From a virus, in the IMG/VR virus record IMGVR_UViG_3300047508_000120, positions 1-43,027 of that record: a stretch of 43,027 nucleotides of DNA; one strand, 5' to 3'. Shown piece after piece: positions 30,763 through 40,174 of this stretch (its first letter is position 1; every line of letters starts with the position of its first letter). The notes under the pieces are model-generated. The model worked only from the letters and a program-made list of their open reading frames with translations, did not search any database and was not told the DNA's origin. A program made the translations under genes and the position numbers.

Positions 30763-32492
30763 AACGCCTACTGCTCATCCTGGTGCTCTGTCTCCTGCCC
30801 TCACTCGCGGGAGCCACGACCTACTTTGCCGACCCGGCTGGCGGTGGCGCGGCTTCCTGTGTTGATAGCGGGGCGAACGTCTGTACGCTCACGCGAGCTC
30901 TGACGGTAGCGGCAACCGGGGACACCATTACGGCGGCCTGCGGGACGTATTCGCAAGGCGCAACCACTGTGACCGTTAGCAAAAATATCACCCTGTCTGC
31001 TGTGACATCGCTCTGTGCGATCATCACCGGCACCAACGCCACGGCGATTGTCACGCTCACCGCCAGCAACGATGCGAACGTGCTGACCTTCTCCGGGTTT
31101 GAGATCCAGAATACGGGCGGGGCCACCTCCAGTGGCGTCTCGATCACCAACGTCGCCTATGACGCGTCGGTGACGTTCACGGGTAATCTGATTTCCGTGG
31201 GGGGCACCAATCGTCATCTCGTGGATGCGTATACACGCGGAACCGTGCGGATCACCAACAACACCTTCACGGGGACCGTGGGGGCGCAGGAATGTATTCA
31301 TGCCTTGGTGACACCCTCCTCTGCCAAGAAGCTCGTCGTGACGGGGAACACGTTCACGCTCACCTATAGCGCTTCATCGAACGCGTCAATCCATGTGGAG
31401 CGGGCTGCCGGCAATGCCGTCTCATTCTTTGCCTATGTAGCGAACAATACGATCACCGCCACGATGCCGACCGGGCTGGGCAATGCGATGACGACCATCG
31501 GCATTCGCTTGAAGCGCATTACCATGGGGACGGATTTGAACGGCGTCACGACCCCGCCGATTGTTGAAAACAACACCATTTCAATGACCGCAACGGCGGT
31601 GACGGCGGCGGATGTGTACGCCATTCTGGCGGACAGCACCGACGCGACGGCGCTCGGTGACGGGGTGGTCATTCGCAATAATGTGGCGACCTGCAATGCG
31701 CCGTCCACGCGCTGCATCGCCATTGGGAACGATGGGGTGACAGCGAATAACGTCTCGAATGCGCAGGTCACGGGCAATCGGGTGTACGGTCCATTCTACG
31801 ACGGATCGGCCACACCGCACGGCTTGTCGATTGGCCGCACGGTGAACGCCTATGTCTGGGGCAATACCGTGACTGGATTTGCGGCGGGCATTCTGGTGTC
31901 GATGGGCACGACGCATGTCGTGACGGGGAATCTGATTATCGGGGCCACCTATGCGCCCCTCTTTGCCAAGGCGAATACGTCGGCAACCATCTCCAACAAT
32001 ACCGTCATTATGGATGATGCCCTCTATGGGGTGGTCTTTGGCGGTTTTAAAGCGTGCATGAGCGTGAGCGTCCAAGGGGCCACGAACAATGCTGCCACGA
32101 CCTTCCAAAATAATAACTGCTATGTCCGGTCAGGCACCGGATGGAGCTATGCGGTGGTGGCCAACTCGCAAGTGGCGAACTTCGATCACAACAATGCGTG
32201 GAGCCTCGTCACGCTCACCACGCCCTGGAGTTATCAGAGCACCACCTACGCCACGGTGAGTCTGTGGAACGCAGCGGCGACAGTGGGGACGGACACGAAT
32301 GTCGATCCGGTCTTTGTCGATCCGGCCACTGATTATCGGTTAGCGAACACGTCCACTTTGCGGGGAGCCGGTCTCTTTTGGGGCGCAGCCTGCGCCGACG
32401 TGCGTGGACGCCGATGCTTTATGCCCGTCGATGTCGGTGGCTATCAGACCGGTGGAGGCGATCCGGCCTCAGACAGAACGGCGAGGAACTGA
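30759..32492 (+). CDS. Exported right-handed beta-helix protein (577 aa)
   Basis: MKRLLLILVLCLLPSLAGAT is a Sec signal. FADPAGGGAASCVDSGANVC then TLTRALTVAATGDTITAACG is the opening of pectate-lyase-like beta-helices, followed by repeated NNTF / GN-type rungs (RITNNTFTG, VVTGNTFTL, IVENNTIS, VIRNNVAT). It ends DYRLANTSTLRGAGLFWGAA, the usual C-cap. The fold is typical of tailspikes and secreted polysaccharide lyases. A signal peptide points to the second or to a surface role. Confidence 0.85.
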   Translation: MKRLLLILVLCLLPSLAGATTYFADPAGGGAASCVDSGANVCTLTRALTVAATGDTITAACGTYSQGATTVTVSKNITLSAVTSLCAIITGTNATAIVTLTASNDANVLTFSGFEIQNTGGATSSGVSITNVAYDASVTFTGNLISVGGTNRHLVDAYTRGTVRITNNTFTGTVGAQECIHALVTPSSAKKLVVTGNTFTLTYSASSNASIHVERAAGNAVSFFAYVANNTITATMPTGLGNAMTTIGIRLKRITMGTDLNGVTTPPIVENNTISMTATAVTAADVYAILADSTDATALGDGVVIRNNVATCNAPSTRCIAIGNDGVTANNVSNAQVTGNRVYGPFYDGSATPHGLSIGRTVNAYVWGNTVTGFAAGILVSMGTTHVVTGNLIIGATYAPLFAKANTSATISNNTVIMDDALYGVVFGGFKACMSVSVQGATNNAATTFQNNNCYVRSGTGWSYAVVANSQVANFDHNNAWSLVTLTTPWSYQSTTYATVSLWNAAATVGTDTNVDPVFVDPATDYRLANTSTLRGAGLFWGAACADVRGRRCFMPVDVGGYQTGGGDPASDRTARN

Positions 32493-33757
32493 TGTCACGC
32501 AAGATTAGCCAACGATCAGCTGTCGGGGCGCTCACGGGATCAGAAATCCTGGGCATCATTCAAAATGGGACCGATTACAAAGTGACGGTCACCGCCCTTG
32601 CACAATCACTCGGCACGATCAATGTGAAAGATCCGCTGTATGGGGCTGTGGGGAACGGCGTGGCCGATGATACTGTCGCCCTGCAAGCGGCGATCAACGC
32701 CGCAATCAATTCGACGGGGCTGTCCGTCTTTCTCCCCGCAGGCACATACAAAACAGGCCCCCTTCTCATCAACGACAATGGCGTGCATTTACGAGGAGCG
32801 GGCGTATTTGTCTCGCAACTCTTATTTGTGCCCACGGGGAACGTGACGACGCCGGGGGCGTCCACCGATCCGGGATCGTGCATCACTATCTGTAAGTCGT
32901 CCGGTGCAGCCATACTCTATAACGCCTCGATTGAAGATCTTTACATCAATACTGCGGACACGACCTATACCAAGAACGCGATTCGTGGGGTGGAAACCTC
33001 GCAACTGCTGGTGCGAAACGTCCTCATCGATAAATTCTATGGCGGTGATTCAGCCGGCATCCAAACGATGGGGCACGAACTGACGATTATGGACACGATC
33101 CATGTCGCCGCCTGCGTCCCCTTGCGGATCTCCGTCAGTCCCACGGCCTACTCTGGCGTGAAATACTCTGGCGATCATTTCCATTTCACCAACTGTTATT
33201 TCGTGACGGGGCACGGGGCAGATCCCTCAAACCGATTTCCAGCTACGCTGCCCAGTACCTGCGTCCTCGTGGATGAAGCGGTGTTCCTGTCCAACGTCAC
33301 GTTCGACGGCTATCAATCCTGGGTCGGCGGGAAGTTTGGGTTCTATTGGGTGTCCACCGTGAGCCCCAATACGATCATGTATCAAATTTCGTTTAAGAAC
33401 GTCCGCAAGGAGCAAGGGTGGGGCACAAACGGGGCCGGGTTCTACATCGACCATACGGGATCTGCCGCCATCCCGCGCCAGTTTCTTTTTGAGAATTGTT
33501 ATCTCGTGGACAATCTTGCTGGCTATGTGGGCTGGAAGCTCCGGTTTATCCACAACGTCACAATGGTGAACTGCATGTGGCCGTGGACGGGCACGAAGTA
33601 CGTCATGGATGTGGCGGATGTCTATCAAATTCAATGGATCAATATGTGGGTCGATCCCGCCTCGGACATTCTCAAGGGTGCCAACGTGGGAACGGTCTCA
33701 GCGGCCACGACTCGCGCAGGCTATACGCTGCCGATTAGTGCGATGTGGGTGATCTAA
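32492..33757 (+). CDS. Tailspike-like pectate-lyase-fold protein (421 aa)
   Basis: Start ATG 32492 overlaps the previous TGA (TGATG). Residues 40-80 (VKDPLYGAVGNGVADDTVAL then QAAINAA) and FLPAGTYKTGPLLINDNG are the pectate lyase 3 / tailspike signature. No signal peptide, so it is the best candidate for a real virion tailspike that binds or cuts host polysaccharide. Catalytic residues cannot be named from sequence alone. Confidence 0.88.
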   Translation: MSRKISQRSAVGALTGSEILGIIQNGTDYKVTVTALAQSLGTINVKDPLYGAVGNGVADDTVALQAAINAAINSTGLSVFLPAGTYKTGPLLINDNGVHLRGAGVFVSQLLFVPTGNVTTPGASTDPGSCITICKSSGAAILYNASIEDLYINTADTTYTKNAIRGVETSQLLVRNVLIDKFYGGDSAGIQTMGHELTIMDTIHVAACVPLRISVSPTAYSGVKYSGDHFHFTNCYFVTGHGADPSNRFPATLPSTCVLVDEAVFLSNVTFDGYQSWVGGKFGFYWVSTVSPNTIMYQISFKNVRKEQGWGTNGAGFYIDHTGSAAIPRQFLFENCYLVDNLAGYVGWKLRFIHNVTMVNCMWPWTGTKYVMDVADVYQIQWINMWVDPASDILKGANVGTVSAATTRAGYTLPISAMWVI

Positions 33758-33990
33758 TGACACGACGGGCCTTTCTGCGGTGGACGCTACAACTCACGGC
33801 CTTGGCGGTTTGTGCCCCCCTCGTTGCCGTGGGTGCCGCTTGGGCGGTGAACAATCCCGTAGGGGCGGTGATCACCTTGGATGAAAACGGAGCGCCCATC
33901 CTTGATGAAACAGGCTTGGGTGTTCTGTTGGATGAAGCCAGTGCTGGAAATCGCCTCCCCCTCACCCAACCACGCGCCGCACGGCAATGA
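33757..33990 (+). CDS. Small protein with a Tat-like signal (77 aa)
   Basis: MTRRAFLRWTLQLTALAVCA and a following AAWA: TRRAFLR fits the twin-arginine S/T-RR-x-F-L-K/R motif, with a long hydrophobic segment and cleavage-like AWA. The mature part is only about 47 residues, acidic and Gly-rich (GAVITLDENGAPILDETGLG). It is coupled to the tailspike by TAATG and to the next gene by ATGA. Role unknown; Tat export from a phage gene is unusual. Confidence 0.7.
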   Translation: MTRRAFLRWTLQLTALAVCAPLVAVGAAWAVNNPVGAVITLDENGAPILDETGLGVLLDEASAGNRLPLTQPRAARQ

Positions 33991-33998
33991 GGAGACGT

Positions 33999-36900
33999 AT
34001 GTTGAAATTCATCCCCTTGCTCCTCACCGCCCTGCTCGGCTGGACCGCGCCTGCGTGGGCCACGATTACGGTGGCTGCTGCCGTCACCGCTGCAAGTAGT
34101 GGGGCCTCAACCAGTACGACGATTGCTGCGCCAGCCATTACGTTGACCGCTGGACAGGGCGTAGAGATCTGCACGAAGTGGGAAGGCAACTTTACGGTCA
34201 CGGGAATGGCCAGTGATAAAGGCGATACGGTGGTGCTGCAAAACGCGCAGCAGCACTCAGCCCTCGAACCGTCTGGCCGGTGCGCCCATGTGATCAGCGC
34301 TGTAGGGGGCAGTACGGTGTTCACCACGACCTTCAGCGGAGCCGCGCCCTATCGTCGCATCCATGTCTTTCCCATCACCTATACCGGCACGCTGGCGCTC
34401 GACGTGCAAAGCGCCGCCTCCACCGAAAGCACGACGCTTGACCCGGCCTCAGCCGCCGTCACGACGACGGGCACCGATGAAGTGTGCTTCGGCTTCCAGG
34501 CGGATTATACGACCCAAGCGTTTAGTAATGAAAATATCAACGGGGTCGCCGCCGATGGGCGCAGCACGCAATCGGACTCCAACCTGTTCTACCGTATTTT
34601 GACCAATACCATGACCGGGGCGGCGGGGCTGCATCGCACCGTGCCGGAACGCTGGATCATGCGCTTGGCGTGCCTCAAGGCGACGGGAGGCGGAGCACCG
34701 CCCCCACCGCCAGCGGCCACGGGCACGATTCGCTTCGTCTCCACCACCGGGAGTGATAGCAACAGTTGTGCAGCCTCGACGAACATTGCCACCCCGAAAC
34801 TCACCCTCGCATCCGCGATCGCCTGCATGGTGGCGGGCAATGGGGACGTCCTCTATATGCGCGGCGGCACCTACACCCAATCGATTAACGCGACGAACGT
34901 CCCGAACGGGACCTCCTGGACGAACGCCGCCATGATCGCGGGCTATGCGGGGGAGATCGTCACGCTTAGACCCTCCAGTGGGGCCATTATTAGCTTGGGG
35001 TCTCCGCTCACACACTATCAAATCTATAAAGACTTCATCGTGGATGCGGTGAATCTCCCCGTGGCAGGCGGGGGGATCGCCAGTGAAGACGCCATCTCGT
35101 TTGGCTCAGAAGGCAGCACGATCCATCATATTCGGATGCAGAATTTGGAAGTCAAAAACGCGCCGGGGCACGCGATTGGCGTGCGCGGATCGTTCCATGA
35201 ATTTCTCAACCTGACGTGTCATGCCAACGGACTGGCCGACACCACGAAGTCGGTCCCCTACGACCGAGGCGGGAATTGCTTGTATGTCGTGGCGTCGAAC
35301 ACTCTCGTGAGTGGCGGGCGGTTCTACGACAACACCTGCTATGCGATCCGGTTTGGGGGCTCCGGCGCGGTGGTCGGGAACGACAATCTCGTGACGCATG
35401 TCCATGCCGTCAACAATGGCCGCAACCACGCCTTCAATAACACCGGCATTTGTAGCAGCGGCGGGGGCGGGATCACCTTGTCGAATCGGAACAACGTCGC
35501 GTCCCACAATGTCGTGGACCATAATTGGCACGGCATCGATACGTTTACCGGCGGGTTGGGTGTCGTCACCGGCATGGCCCTCTATAACAACACGGTCACC
35601 GCCAACGATATCGGCATTCAAATTGTGAGTTCCATCGTGAGCGGGGCCATCCTCACCGATAACCACTCAGCCGGCAATACCGCAGGACTCAACTTTCTCG
35701 ATGGTGGCACCGGCACGATCTTAAACACCAATCGGTTCACCGGCGCGATCACAGATTGTACCGTCAGTGCGAGCGATTTCACCCAGAAAGCGGGGTCCTC
35801 CTGCATTAGCGGGTCGAACACCATCATTAGCGGCTTGGCCTTTAATGGGCCGAGGCCGGAGCAAGGTGCCCATGAGATGTTTTCCTATGTATCTGCGACG
35901 ATTAACCAAAATCTGCTCGACGTATCGGTAGGGATGAACCTCAATACCCCGATGTTGCCTGCTGCGGGGATGACGGGGTTTACCGTGGCCTGTACGGGGT
36001 CAGGGTGTCCGGGGACGCCGACCGTGCTCAGTGCCAATCGCTTGACCGGTGCCGATAGTGTCGCACGGTTGACGGTGAATTGGACCTGTGCGGTGGGCCA
36101 GACGGTGACGGTCACCTATAGCGGCACGGGCAACGTCACGGACTCAGCCCTGATCGGCACCGTGAACCAGCCCATGAGTGCATTTACTTCGGCAGCAGTC
36201 ACGAATGCGTGTGGGACGCCGCCGCCTCCCCCACCCGCTGGGGTCACCATCTCCTACGACTTTACTGAAGGCACGGGCATCACCCTTACCGATAGCGCGG
36301 GTGGGGATCAAAACGGGACGCTCACGAACGGTCCCGCCTGGGTCACCACCGGCAAGTTTGGCCCTGGCGTGGCCTTTACCGACGCCAGCAATCAGTATGT
36401 GGCCATCGCCTACGGCACGGGCCTGAACCCCACGACCTCCTCCTGGACCGATTGCATGGGCGTGGACCCTGACACTGGGCTGGAGGGCGCGACACGGGTG
36501 ATCTTTGGCACGGCCAACGGCACCAATCAGCGCATGTATCTCGCCACGTTTGGCGGCACCTGGACACAAGGGGTGCAAGCGAGCGGGTTTGGGTTGAATA
36601 CCGAATTTCCTGTGGGGGCCGGCTTCGCCTATGTCTGCCAAGTCGTGGATGGGACCGCCGACACCGTGACCCTCTATGTGAACGGGGTAGCTGGCAAGAG
36701 CAATCAATCGATCAAGGCCACGACCTCCTACGTACTCGCCTCAGATTTCCGCCTCGGGCAGCAAGGGACCGACCCCACGGCAGGCGTGACGTTTGCGGAG
36801 TTCAAGCACTTCCCCACGGCGCTCACCGCCGCCAATATCGCTACGCTGTATGCCATTTGGGAGCCGCCGACACCGCCTGCCGTGGGCACTTTCAGCATGT

Positions 36901-37778
36901 CGGCGAGTCGCTTCTATGATGCCTTCTATCAGACGGGCACCACGACGGTCGTCCCCCTGAGCGCGATCAGTGCCACCACGACCACCATCCACTCAGGCAT
37001 CCCCTTTGCCCTGGATGTGCAAATCGATTGTACGGTGGCGGATTGCGACCCGGCTGGAGTGAGACTGTCCTACGCGATTCAGCCCCTCTCTACTGGCGTC
37101 AAATCGGCCTTCTTGCCCGTCCCGAATATTGCCGGGCCAGACAGTCTCTCCTTTTTCGGCAGCATCTCCTCTGCGAACATCCTCCAAGGGCCGTTGCCCG
37201 CGACCTGTCTGTCTGGGGCGCTCACCCCCAGTGCCGGCACGACCAATTCCACAATGGACGCGATTCCCGTGTTCGATTTGCCGTTGAACGGCTGTATCGT
37301 GCAACGCTACCTCCTCCAGATGGGGCCAGGGGCGGTCCTCGGGGACATCTATTGGTTCGAGCCCTTCATTCAGACAGGCCAAGCCATGTCCTCTGTGACC
37401 CCTACAGGTGGGGCGAAGCTGACGGTCACCCCCGTGGCAGGCATGTCCGCCCCGACCGGGCTGCATTTCGTGGGCACCACTTCGACAACCCTCGTGCAGT
37501 TCGTCTGGACGCCTGTTGTCGATCCCAATCTGGCTGGCTATATCATCTACTACTCCAGTGTGAGCGGGGGACCGTACACACCGATCGGCATACGTACGCA
37601 AGCCTATGCCTCTGCGTACAATACGCCCATCACACAATTCAGTCTCCAAACGAGTACGGCAGGACAGTATTGTTTTGTCGTACAAGGCTTCAATACGGGG
37701 AACCAACTCTCAGCCAACAGTGGGGAGATTTGCGTGACCAAGACGGGCATTGCCCCGCGTACACTGAGGACGCCATAG
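33999..37778 (+). CDS. Giant exported beta-helix / LamG / FN3 protein (1259 aa)
   Basis: Start ATG 33999 has GAGGAG four bases upstream; an ATG at 33987 has none. MLKFIPLLLTALLGWTAPAW then ATI is a Sec signal. In order: a beta domain to about 235; a PPPPP linker; a right-handed beta-helix (IRFVSTTGSDSNSC, VLYMRGGTY) to about 690; a second PPPPPP linker near 745; a LamG-like lectin domain (ISYDFTEGTGITLTDSAG) to about 960; and a fibronectin type III end (APTGLHFVGTTSTTLVQFVW). This plan is that of cell-surface adhesins or polysaccharide enzymes rather than usual tail fibres. Confidence 0.85.
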   Translation: MLKFIPLLLTALLGWTAPAWATITVAAAVTAASSGASTSTTIAAPAITLTAGQGVEICTKWEGNFTVTGMASDKGDTVVLQNAQQHSALEPSGRCAHVISAVGGSTVFTTTFSGAAPYRRIHVFPITYTGTLALDVQSAASTESTTLDPASAAVTTTGTDEVCFGFQADYTTQAFSNENINGVAADGRSTQSDSNLFYRILTNTMTGAAGLHRTVPERWIMRLACLKATGGGAPPPPPAATGTIRFVSTTGSDSNSCAASTNIATPKLTLASAIACMVAGNGDVLYMRGGTYTQSINATNVPNGTSWTNAAMIAGYAGEIVTLRPSSGAIISLGSPLTHYQIYKDFIVDAVNLPVAGGGIASEDAISFGSEGSTIHHIRMQNLEVKNAPGHAIGVRGSFHEFLNLTCHANGLADTTKSVPYDRGGNCLYVVASNTLVSGGRFYDNTCYAIRFGGSGAVVGNDNLVTHVHAVNNGRNHAFNNTGICSSGGGGITLSNRNNVASHNVVDHNWHGIDTFTGGLGVVTGMALYNNTVTANDIGIQIVSSIVSGAILTDNHSAGNTAGLNFLDGGTGTILNTNRFTGAITDCTVSASDFTQKAGSSCISGSNTIISGLAFNGPRPEQGAHEMFSYVSATINQNLLDVSVGMNLNTPMLPAAGMTGFTVACTGSGCPGTPTVLSANRLTGADSVARLTVNWTCAVGQTVTVTYSGTGNVTDSALIGTVNQPMSAFTSAAVTNACGTPPPPPPAGVTISYDFTEGTGITLTDSAGGDQNGTLTNGPAWVTTGKFGPGVAFTDASNQYVAIAYGTGLNPTTSSWTDCMGVDPDTGLEGATRVIFGTANGTNQRMYLATFGGTWTQGVQASGFGLNTEFPVGAGFAYVCQVVDGTADTVTLYVNGVAGKSNQSIKATTSYVLASDFRLGQQGTDPTAGVTFAEFKHFPTALTAANIATLYAIWEPPTPPAVGTFSMSASRFYDAFYQTGTTTVVPLSAISATTTTIHSGIPFALDVQIDCTVADCDPAGVRLSYAIQPLSTGVKSAFLPVPNIAGPDSLSFFGSISSANILQGPLPATCLSGALTPSAGTTNSTMDAIPVFDLPLNGCIVQRYLLQMGPGAVLGDIYWFEPFIQTGQAMSSVTPTGGAKLTVTPVAGMSAPTGLHFVGTTSTTLVQFVWTPVVDPNLAGYIIYYSSVSGGPYTPIGIRTQAYASAYNTPITQFSLQTSTAGQYCFVVQGFNTGNQLSANSGEICVTKTGIAPRTLRTP

Positions 37779-37779
37779 C

Positions 37780-38247
37780 ATGCAGGAATTGACCTTGAAT
37801 CAATTGATCGACACGCACCCAGACCGTGGAGCCGTGCCGATTGCCTGTGTCAAGGCGATCTGTTTTGTGGAGTCTGCGTTCGATGAGTTTGCGCTGCGCT
37901 ATGAACTGTCCTATAAATGGTTTGTCGGCATGCCTGAGAACCTCACCGCCACGGAGCGCATGGGCCAGATGTGTAGCTGGGGACTCATGCAAGTGATGGG
38001 CGGGGTGGCGCGAGAGGCGGGATTTACCCGGTCCTTTCCCGCGCTCTGCGATCCGTTCCTGGGGCTGCGGTATGGCATCAAGCATTTGCTCAAGTTCTAC
38101 GTGAAGTATGGGGACTGGCCGGATGCCATCTCGGCCTACAACGCAGGCAGCCCCAAAAAGGATGCGGTGGGCAAATACTGGAATCAAGTGTACGTCGATA
38201 AGGTGCTCAAGTACTGGGCGCAGTTTGAAAAACCGACTCAGGTATGA
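37780..38247 (+). CDS. Lytic transglycosylase (SLT-type)
   Basis: A 155-residue enzyme. CFVESAF with Glu31 as the catalytic acid, CSWGLMQVMGG at 65-75, DPFLGLRYGIKHL at 91-103 and AISAYNAGSP at 116-125 are the four motifs of goose-type/SLT transglycosylases. It cuts peptidoglycan without hydrolysis. The lack of a signal peptide and the position before holin-like genes make it the endolysin candidate; a virion-bound role is also possible. Confidence 0.9.
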   Translation: MQELTLNQLIDTHPDRGAVPIACVKAICFVESAFDEFALRYELSYKWFVGMPENLTATERMGQMCSWGLMQVMGGVAREAGFTRSFPALCDPFLGLRYGIKHLLKFYVKYGDWPDAISAYNAGSPKKDAVGKYWNQVYVDKVLKYWAQFEKPTQV

Positions 38248-38248
38248 G

Positions 38249-38371
38249 ATGGCTGTCTATGAGAAGCCTGACGGATTCTGGACTCGGTGTACGTATTGTG
38301 GCAAGCCGTTAAGCCGACAGAACGCTGATCATCACATAAGGAACTGCAAGAAGAAACCGAAAGGAACCTAA
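38249..38371 (+). CDS. C2HC-type mini zinc-finger protein (40 aa)
   Basis: MAVYEKPDGFWTRCTYCGKP with LSRQNADHHIRNCKKK: CxxC then H...C form a small zinc-finger pattern. Ends in TAATG with the membrane gene. A short gene easily missed. Role unknown. Confidence 0.7.
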   Translation: MAVYEKPDGFWTRCTYCGKPLSRQNADHHIRNCKKKPKGT

Positions 38372-38550
38372 TGGATCTCATTTGGCTGATATTAGGCATT
38401 GCACTCCTGGGGCTGTTGGTCTGGGCCATCACGACCTATATCCCTATGGAGCCGATCTTTAAGACGATCATCTACATCGTGGTCGGTGTCGCGATGGTGC
38501 TGTTTCTTGTGCGTCAGTTTGCGGGAAGTGTGCCCAACGTCTTGCGCTGA
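38371..38550 (+). CDS. Thivi_2564-like membrane protein (59 aa), holin candidate
   Basis: Two transmembrane segments (LIWLILGIALLGLLVWAI; TIIYIVVGVAMVLFLV) around the motif YIPMEPIFKTI. This matches the small Thivi_2564 family of phage and bacterial membrane proteins, with no fixed function. Place after the transglycosylase suggests holin. TAATG overlap with the previous gene. Confidence 0.8.
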   Translation: MDLIWLILGIALLGLLVWAITTYIPMEPIFKTIIYIVVGVAMVLFLVRQFAGSVPNVLR

Positions 38551-38567
38551 ACTGGAGCGAGCGATGA

Positions 38568-39203
38568 ATGGACAAGAACAATGGCCCAGGAAATAAACAG
38601 CCAGGGATTGGGGTGGACGCACAGGGAGGTGCGGTCATCGATCCAACCGCTAACGTCATCGCGCTTAACCAGGCGTCTGACCGTCGGCAGGACGACCTGC
38701 GAGCCTCCTTTGAAAAGTATGTCGAGGCGGAGATTCGCCATGTGGAAGACATGGCCAAACTCAGCCGCTCTTATGAGGAGAAGTTAGGCGTTGCAGAATC
38801 GAAGCGAATCGATGCCATTCGGGCCGTCGATGTGGCCGCTGTGGCGACGGCAGCGGAGCGATCCGGCCAGCAAGCGCAAGTGTTGGCCACGCAGGTCTCG
38901 GCCTCAGCAGAAACCTTGCGGGCGTTAGTGGCCACCCAGCAGGCGGCGAACGCGGCGGCAGTCTCCCAAATGGCGACGCAACTGACCGATCGCATCGCCT
39001 TGTTAGAGCGGGCGCAATATGAAAGTAAGGGCAAGGAAGCGGTCTCGGACCCCATGTTGTCCAAACTCTACGATGCCGTGAGATTGCTGAACGATAGTCA
39101 GCAAGTGTCGTCAGGGAAGGGCATGGCGATTGAAAAGGTGATTGCTCTGATCGCTGCGAGTGGCGGCGGGGCTGGATTGCTCGGGTACTTCTTGAGTCAC
39201 TAG
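38568..39203 (+). CDS. Coiled-coil membrane-anchored protein (211 aa), lysis module
   Basis: IDPTANVIALNQASDRRQDDL opens a long helix; ESKRIDAIRAVDVAAVATAA and repeats of Ala/Gln continue it. The end (VIALIAASGGGAGLLGYFLS) is one hydrophobic span. The family, known to me from many phages between the holin and spanin genes, has no settled role; holin-partner or i-spanin-like tether are options. Confidence 0.75.
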   Translation: MDKNNGPGNKQPGIGVDAQGGAVIDPTANVIALNQASDRRQDDLRASFEKYVEAEIRHVEDMAKLSRSYEEKLGVAESKRIDAIRAVDVAAVATAAERSGQQAQVLATQVSASAETLRALVATQQAANAAAVSQMATQLTDRIALLERAQYESKGKEAVSDPMLSKLYDAVRLLNDSQQVSSGKGMAIEKVIALIAASGGGAGLLGYFLSH

Positions 39204-39216
39204 TAGAAAGGACTGT

Positions 39217-39495
39217 ATGGATCGACAACTGATCTCTGCACTCGAAGAACTCCTCAGTATGCCATATCGACTGGATAGGCTCGACCAGAAAATGACGTAT
39301 ATCATTCTGCATCTCCGCCATTTGGAAGAGATGATTGCGGCACAAGGGGAAGCGGGTCCTGAAATTGACCCCAAGAAAGTCGCCGAATTGCTCGCAAGGT
39401 CGAAGGAGTTGCGAACGAGCCTGGCGGCCATTACCGCAAAAAATGAGGCGAACGTCCCGGCCTCTCCACAACCGGGGACACCACCGCAGGGCTAA
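39217..39495 (+). CDS. Helical protein (92 aa)
   Basis: MDRQLISALEELLSMPYRLD and helices with heptad spacing (RLDQKMTYIILHLRHLEEMI), then a Pro-rich tail. GAAAGGA precedes the ATG. No family recognised. Confidence 0.7.
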   Translation: MDRQLISALEELLSMPYRLDRLDQKMTYIILHLRHLEEMIAAQGEAGPEIDPKKVAELLARSKELRTSLAAITAKNEANVPASPQPGTPPQG

Positions 39496-39529
39496 CGCCT
39501 CTGCATCATTTCATAAGGAGATATATACT

Positions 39530-39811
39530 ATGGCGAGTCAAGCAGATATCGATCAGATGAAAAAGGATCTTCAGGAGACCCTCGATGACATGACGAAGGA
39601 CAAGACCATCGTGGCTGGATGGGACACCTATACCGACAGCCTCCGGCAGCAGATCGTGGATCTGTTGACCACCAATGGCGTGCCGCCCGAAGTCATCGCG
39701 CAAGCGGCAACACTAGTTCAATTGTCACGGGACAATTCAGCCGCCTTGGCCGCAGCTACGGCGAAGAACGTGCCAGGTGTGCCACAGGTGCCGGTTCCGC
39801 CTGTCGTCTAG
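39530..39811 (+). CDS. Hypothetical protein (93 aa) with strong ribosome site
   Basis: ATG 39530 follows AAGGAGATATATACT, nearly the T7 gene 10 leader, so high expression is likely. Helical (DIDQMKKDLQETLDDMTKDK) with a Pro/Val tail. No family recognised. Confidence 0.75.
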   Translation: MASQADIDQMKKDLQETLDDMTKDKTIVAGWDTYTDSLRQQIVDLLTTNGVPPEVIAQAATLVQLSRDNSAALAAATAKNVPGVPQVPVPPVV

Positions 39812-39812
39812 C

Positions 39813-39890
39813 ATGGCGCGTTGGATTACCTATGTGATTGCAGGGGCGCTCCTTCTGGGGGCGCTCCTGTTTACGATCTTGCAAGGCTAA
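39813..39890 (+). CDS. Single-span micro-membrane protein (25 aa)
   Basis: MARWITYVIAGALLLGALLF and TILQG: one hydrophobic span with a basic start. Two bases after the previous stop. Its end precedes the next gene by two bases. Size and place fit an accessory lysis peptide. Low certainty. Confidence 0.55.
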   Translation: MARWITYVIAGALLLGALLFTILQG

Positions 39891-39892
39891 GG

Positions 39893-40174
39893 ATGGAGGT
39901 GCCTGTGGGTGCATCATGGTTGACAACGATCTTTGGCGGCGCGGCCATTGTCGGGGCGATTGCCCAACTCATCGCGTTTACGATTGAAGAGGGCGGGATG
40001 CCGCATGATACCTCGACGTGGATCAGCTTTGCCCTCAAGATCATTGTCGGCATTGGGTTGATCCTCTCAAAGAGCTATAACGTGTCGAATAGCCCCACGC
40101 CAGCAGCCGCCACGGTAGTGAGTCCAGCCGATGCGGTGAAGGCGAATCCAGCGGCGGCCCCCAAGGTGCCATGA
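39893..40174 (+). CDS. Two-span holin-like membrane protein (93 aa)
   Basis: Two hydrophobic spans (TTIFGGAAIVGAIAQLIAF; WISFALKIIVGIGLILS) and a Pro/Ala/Val tail. The ATG at 39893 has AAGG too close, so a GTG at 39905 with GGAGGT upstream is a good alternative start. Plan and position fit a class II holin. Coupled to the next gene by ATGA. Confidence 0.75.
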   Translation: MEVPVGASWLTTIFGGAAIVGAIAQLIAFTIEEGGMPHDTSTWISFALKIIVGIGLILSKSYNVSNSPTPAAATVVSPADAVKANPAAAPKVP

